From positions 1 to 15,850 of the forward strand of contig CAYUIQ010000210.1 in assembly GCA_964444795.1 (NCBI GenBank): a stretch of DNA of 15,850 nt, read 5' to 3'. The DNA comes from JABMRP01 sp964444795 (GTDB lineage: Bacteria > Planctomycetota > Planctomycetia > Pirellulales > Thermoguttaceae). Positions 15,392 through 15,850 of the stretch are shown piece after piece (position 1 is the first letter of the stretch; each line of letters opens with the position of its first letter). Under the pieces are notes generated by a model. It had not been told where the DNA came from. It made no database searches and worked only from the letters and a program-made list of their open reading frames with translations. A program made the translations under genes and the position numbers.

Positions 15392-15775
15392 GGTTTGCCG
15401 GGTCGGCGGTGTCTCTCTGTGATCGGACGATGCCGTGTGCTCGGTCTGGACTCCGCCCCCGCGGGTGACCGGGGGGGAACCCTTTGACTGGGGGCGGTAT
15501 TATGGGCTTCAAAGTACTGAAGTATGTTGCACCGAACGGGCTTAGGAAAGGCGGGGGAGCGAGAATCAGGTAATTGATCCGGGCCGGTTCAGCACTGATG
15601 ACAGTTGGTGGAACTGTATGGGTTGTGGGGATTGGCCGGGGGAGGGGGTGCCCGGAGAAAGTATGGAGGCGGGCCGGGCCATGGGGGATTGGCCGAAGAG
15701 TGGCGCGCGGCGGCGCCGGAGGAAAGCCTATCCGGCCGGTTCAAGAGCGGCAGATTGCTCGGAATGCTCGTGACG
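15392..15775. other. long gene-free stretch ahead of the flippase
   Basis: About 385 bp with no frame that looks like a protein; it is G-rich on the plus strand with runs of five to seven G. It would hold the promoter and leader of the array if transcription starts here. On the minus strand a CATAAT at 15499-15504 resembles a -10 box but has no matching -35. A small inverted repeat, CTTCA/TGAAG at 15507-15522, lies just upstream of it. A 12-bp direct repeat (15627-15638 and 15684-15695) and a 6-bp inverted repeat (15715-15736) are also present. None is strong enough to call a promoter or terminator. Confidence 0.5.
15627..15695. repeat. 12-bp direct repeat pair, 57 bp apart
   Basis: GGGGATTGGCCG occurs at 15627-15638 and again at 15684-15695 in the gene-free stretch upstream of the flippase. 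The spacing is not helical-phase-perfect and the motif is G-rich like its surroundings. It could be paired protein-binding sites or simple composition bias. Confidence 0.45.
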
Positions 15776-15850
15776 TCAGGCGACGACCTCCTCGGCAAGC
15801 TCCTTCAGAGGTGCATTGGCCTGTTCGGCACTGCCCGCGCCGGTCTGCAG
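15776..15850 (-). CDS. possible C-terminal tail of an unidentified gene, cut by right edge
   Basis: On the minus strand the frame entering from the right edge gives 24 residues ending SAEQANAPLKELAEEVVA and a TGA at 15776-15778. The composition (alanine-, glutamate- and leucine-rich, helical) and high third-position GC look like real coding sequence. I do not recognise the family from so short a piece. A plus-strand frame from ATG 15764 also stays open to the edge, so the strand itself is not certain. If real it lies in the same direction as the glycan genes but about 385 bp upstream of them. Confidence 0.35.
   Translation of the reverse strand: MQTGAGSAEQANAPLKELAEEVVA

Noticed and set aside
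15484..15503. Plus-strand TTGACT and TATTAT as a promoter pair
   Set aside because: The two boxes are only 8 bp apart, far short of the 16-18 bp needed, and no plus-strand gene follows.
15627..15673. G-runs as a G-quadruplex
   Set aside because: Only three runs of four or more G lie close together; the next run is more than 20 bases away, so a canonical four-tract quadruplex is not supported.
1..15850. CRISPR arrays, tRNA or rRNA genes, insertion sequences or transposases
   Set aside because: No spaced direct repeats, RNA gene signatures, transposase motifs or terminal inverted repeats were seen on either strand.

Overview
The window is a dense, one-directional surface-polysaccharide locus. 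All 13 recognisable genes lie on the minus strand, so transcription runs from high to low coordinates. Gaps are short (29-136 bp), several stop/start pairs overlap by 4 bp, and nothing on the plus strand looks like a gene. The DNA is GC-rich, Shine-Dalgarno sequences are mostly weak or absent, and the gene set suits a Gram-negative bacterium making an O-antigen- or exopolysaccharide-like glycan. A planctomycete-type host would fit, but no marker gene in the window fixes the taxon, so that is only a guess.

Layout in transcription order. At the right edge (15776-15850) are the last 24 codons of a possible unidentified gene, followed by about 385 bp without a recognisable gene. Then come a Wzx-type flippase (15391-13781), a left-handed beta-helix acyltransferase (13704-12976), an FdtA/QdtA-type sugar 3,4-ketoisomerase (12925-12476) and a DegT/FdtB-type PLP aminotransferase (12479-11346). 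Next are a family 2 glycosyltransferase (11279-10212), a nitroreductase-fold flavoprotein (10284-9127), a polysaccharide pyruvyl transferase family protein (9130-7982) and a GT4 glycosyltransferase (7931-6702). After these come a large methyltransferase/kinase fusion (6622-4535), a GT2 (4505-3501) and three GT4 enzymes in a row (3504-2254, 2212-1004, 867 to beyond the left edge).

How the genes fit together (inference from families). The ketoisomerase, aminotransferase and acyltransferase are the three committed steps from dTDP-4-keto-6-deoxyglucose to a dTDP-3-acylamino-3,6-dideoxyhexose (Fuc3NAc- or Qui3NAc-like). RmlA/RmlB, which would make the precursor, are not in the window. Six glycosyltransferases (four GT4, two GT2) would build a repeat unit that includes this sugar. 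The pyruvyl-transferase-family protein, the flavoprotein and the methyltransferase/kinase would decorate or cap it, and the flippase would export the lipid-linked unit. No polymerase (Wzy), initiating phosphoglycosyl transferase or chain-length regulator is visible, so the locus probably continues on both sides.

The item most worth following up is the 695-residue protein joining a zinc-ribbon-led SAM methyltransferase to an APH-type small-molecule kinase. Its domain order recalls WbdD, the O-antigen chain-terminating kinase/methyltransferase, but here it sits beside a flippase rather than an ABC transporter. The overlapping nitroreductase/pyruvyl-transferase pair is the second: the chemistry of the nitroreductase in glycan synthesis is unclear.
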